A program made the translations under genes and the position numbers. Under the pieces are notes generated by a model. The model had not been told where the DNA came from. It was given only the letters and a program-made list of their open reading frames with translations, and made no database searches. DNA of 64,000 bases from Hydrogenophaga sp. RAC07 (GTDB lineage Bacteria > Pseudomonadota > Gammaproteobacteria > Burkholderiales > Burkholderiaceae_C), in the NCBI RefSeq assembly GCF_001713375.1, contig NZ_CP016449.1:2666001-2730000 (forward strand). Direction: 5' to 3'. Every line of letters starts with the position of its first letter. Within the stretch, counting starts at the first letter, position 1. Below are positions 62,324 to 64,000 of the stretch, one piece after another.

Positions 62324-62674
62324 ATGAAAGCGATTCAACCGGGCCAGCTGGATGCGTGGCTCACCCAGGTGGCCACCGAGGTCCCCGCCGACGGCCTGCC
62401 GGTCGTGCTCGACGTGCGCGAACCCTGGGAACTGCAGACCGCCTCCGTCAAGGCGGAGGGTTTCGAGCTGCGCCACATCCCCATGCGCAGCGTGCCCGAG
62501 CGCCTGGCCGAGCTCGACCGCGACCAGCCCATTGCCTGCCTGTGCCACCACGGCATGCGCAGCGCACAGGTGGCGAACTTCCTGATCAACCAGGGGTTCA
62601 CGCAGGTGGTGAACATCCACGGTGGCATCCACGCCTGGTCGCAGGAACGCGACCCCGCTGTTCCGGTCTATTGA
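62324..62674 (+). CDS. Single-domain rhodanese-like protein
   Basis: A 116-residue rhodanese domain, the size of GlpE-type sulfurtransferases. It has VVLDVREPWELQ for the conserved Asp/Arg and the active-site loop CHHGMRS, with Cys74 as the expected persulfide-carrying residue. The partner or acceptor is unknown. It lies between the methyltransferase and the outer-membrane channel gene, probably in the same transcript. Confidence 0.88.
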   Translation: MKAIQPGQLDAWLTQVATEVPADGLPVVLDVREPWELQTASVKAEGFELRHIPMRSVPERLAELDRDQPIACLCHHGMRSAQVANFLINQGFTQVVNIHGGIHAWSQERDPAVPVY

Positions 62675-62726
62675 CCGAGCGCGCCACCTCTCGTCATTCG
62701 CCCGCCATTCGTCTCAAAGGAACTCC

Positions 62727-64000
62727 ATGACAGTCCCGCACGCTGCCGCCTCCCAGGGGAGCCGCCCTTTTTCCATGAGCCGACTGGCCTTGGCTGCCTG
62801 CCTGGCCCTGGGAGCGGCCTCGGGTGCTCATGCGCAAAACCTGGTGGAGCTGTTTGAAGCCGCGCGCGGCTTTGACGCGACCTTCCTCTCGGCCCGCTCG
62901 CAATACGAGGCCAACCTCTTCCGCGCCGACCAGGCCAAGGCGGGTCTGTTGCCCGAAGTGGGTCTGGGCGCGGCCGCCAGCTGGGCGCGACGCGAGATCA
63001 ACGGCGGCCCCGACACCAGCAGCGACAGCCAGAGCGCCACGCTCTCCGCCAGCCAGCCGCTCTACCGGCCGGTCAACAAACTCGTCAATGAACAGGCCCT
63101 GCTCTCGGTGGACGTGGCCAAGGCCACGCTCGCCCTGGCCGAGCAGGACCTCATCGTGCGCACCACCCAGGCCTACTTCGACGTGCTCGCAGCCACGGAC
63201 ACCCTGGCCTTCGTGCGCGCGCAGAAAACCGCGGTGGGCGAACAGCTCGCCGCCGCCAAACGCAACTTCGAGGTCGGCACCACCACCGTGACCGATTCGC
63301 GCGAAGCGCAGGCCGGGTTTGACTTGGTCGTGGCCCAGGAGATCGCCGCCGAGAACGACCTGCGGGTCAAGCAGCTCACGCTGAACCAGCTGGTGGGGCG
63401 CGCCAGCGTGTCACCCAGGCCCTTGGTGGCGCCGGTGGTGCTGCCCCCGCTGCTGCCGGCCGATCCGCAAGCCTGGGTGGCCTTGAATGACGAGACGCAC
63501 CCCACCATCCTGCAAGCCACACGTGGACTCGAGATCGCGCAACTGGAGACCCGCAAGGCCGAAGCCGGCCACAAGCCCACGGTCGATCTGGTGGCGCAAT
63601 ACCAGGTGGCCCGTGCGCCGTCCACCACCACCCTCGCCCAGAACACCGTGCGCAGCAACAACGCCAGCGTGGGCGTTCAGTTCAACATGCCGCTGTTCGC
63701 TGGCTACGCGATCCAGAACCGGGTGAATGAAACCATGGCGCTTGAGGACAAGGCCCGAACCGACCTGGAAGCCGCCCGACGCGGCGTCGACCTGGCCACG
63801 CGCAGCGCGTTCCTGGGCGTGCTCTCGGGTCAGGGTCAGGTGAAGGCGCTGGAAGCGGCAGAAGCCTCCAGCCAGAGCGCCCTGGACGCCAACCGCCTGG
63901 GTTACCAGGTGGGCGTGCGCATCAACATCGACGTGCTCAACGCCCAAAGCCAGCTGTTCCAGACCAAACGCGACCTGGCCCAGGCGCGCTACAACGTGCT
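62727..64000 (+). CDS. TolC family outer-membrane efflux protein (partial)
   Basis: The frame is open to the window end, giving 424 residues with the 3' end missing. There is a signal peptide (MSRLALAACLALGAASGAHA after a 16-residue extension) and TolC-type repeats: NLVELFEAARGFDATFLSARSQ, LYRPVNKLVNEQALLSVDVA, VRTTQAYFDVLAA, and in the second half VQFNMPLFAGYAIQNRVNET and YQVGVRINIDVLNAQSQLFQTKRDL. AAGGA before the ATG at 62727 favours it over the ATG at 62775. It probably serves as the outer-membrane channel for the nearby RND pump or a type I exporter. Confidence 0.92.
   Translation, partial: MTVPHAAASQGSRPFSMSRLALAACLALGAASGAHAQNLVELFEAARGFDATFLSARSQYEANLFRADQAKAGLLPEVGLGAAASWARREINGGPDTSSDSQSATLSASQPLYRPVNKLVNEQALLSVDVAKATLALAEQDLIVRTTQAYFDVLAATDTLAFVRAQKTAVGEQLAAAKRNFEVGTTTVTDSREAQAGFDLVVAQEIAAENDLRVKQLTLNQLVGRASVSPRPLVAPVVLPPLLPADPQAWVALNDETHPTILQATRGLEIAQLETRKAEAGHKPTVDLVAQYQVARAPSTTTLAQNTVRSNNASVGVQFNMPLFAGYAIQNRVNETMALEDKARTDLEAARRGVDLATRSAFLGVLSGQGQVKALEAAEASSQSALDANRLGYQVGVRINIDVLNAQSQLFQTKRDLAQARYNV

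Overview
The window reads as a chromosomal segment of a GC-rich betaproteobacterium, most likely Burkholderiales/Comamonadaceae (Hydrogenophaga-like). This is inferred from gene order (leuC-leuD-leuB-asd-fimV-truA-trpFBA-accD, and nagZ-acpS-pdxJ-recO-era-rnc-lepB-lepA-mucD-rseBA-rpoE-fabF-acpP-fabG-fabD-fabH-plsX-rpmF), from a PEP-CTERM protein with a sigma-54-type promoter, and from GC-rich palindromic intergenic repeats. No rRNA, tRNA, phage, insertion sequence or CRISPR array was seen. Gene density is very high, and many neighbours overlap through ATGA, GTGA, TTGA or TGATG start/stop pairs.

Region 1 (1-13.35 kb, plus strand): the 3' end of citrate synthase with its terminator; leucine biosynthesis leuC, an entericidin-type lipoprotein and leuD/leuB; asd; the polar hub protein FimV; truA; the trpF-trpB-trpA operon; accD; and a LON-domain protein. 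Region 2 (13.37-33.2 kb, minus strand) is one long housekeeping block read right to left: YceD, rpmF, the fatty-acid/phospholipid genes plsX-fabH-fabD-fabG-acpP-fabF, a small membrane protein, the envelope-stress module rpoE-rseA-rseB-mucD, then lepA-lepB-DUF4845-rnc-era-recO-pdxJ-acpS-nagZ. A 525-bp gap with two leftward hairpin terminators separates mucD from lepA. Region 3 (33.2-41 kb): Maf/YceF and an RsmI-like methyltransferase; the nucleotide-sugar genes galU, manC and galE; a gph-Rieske-S49 peptidase group; and a single PEP-CTERM protein.

Region 4 (41.1-51.2 kb) is the most distinctive accessory part. A formaldehyde-detoxification pair (frmA-fghA) is followed by a urate/ureide catabolic set: membrane urate hydroxylase PuuD with a C-terminal cytochrome c domain, XdhC, HIU hydrolase, a GntR/FCD regulator, allantoinase PuuE, a UraD-AllC fusion, and an M20 hydrolase. 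The palindrome GTGTATACAC occurs upstream of puuD and again between hiuH and the regulator, so it is a good candidate operator for local control of the pathway. No xanthine dehydrogenase structural genes are present.

Region 5 (51.2-64 kb): malic enzyme-phosphotransacetylase fusion maeB; msrA; a LysR regulator divergent from glutaryl-CoA dehydrogenase; a TetR-controlled RND efflux pair; an isoaspartyl-methyltransferase-like protein; a rhodanese; and a TolC-type outer-membrane channel cut by the window end. The efflux pair and the channel could together form a tripartite exporter.

No convincing wholly new multi-gene system was found. The strongest leads are the urate regulon operator, the domain fusion with a palindrome-coded linker, the sigma-54 PEP-CTERM promoter, and the double-terminator gap upstream of lepA.
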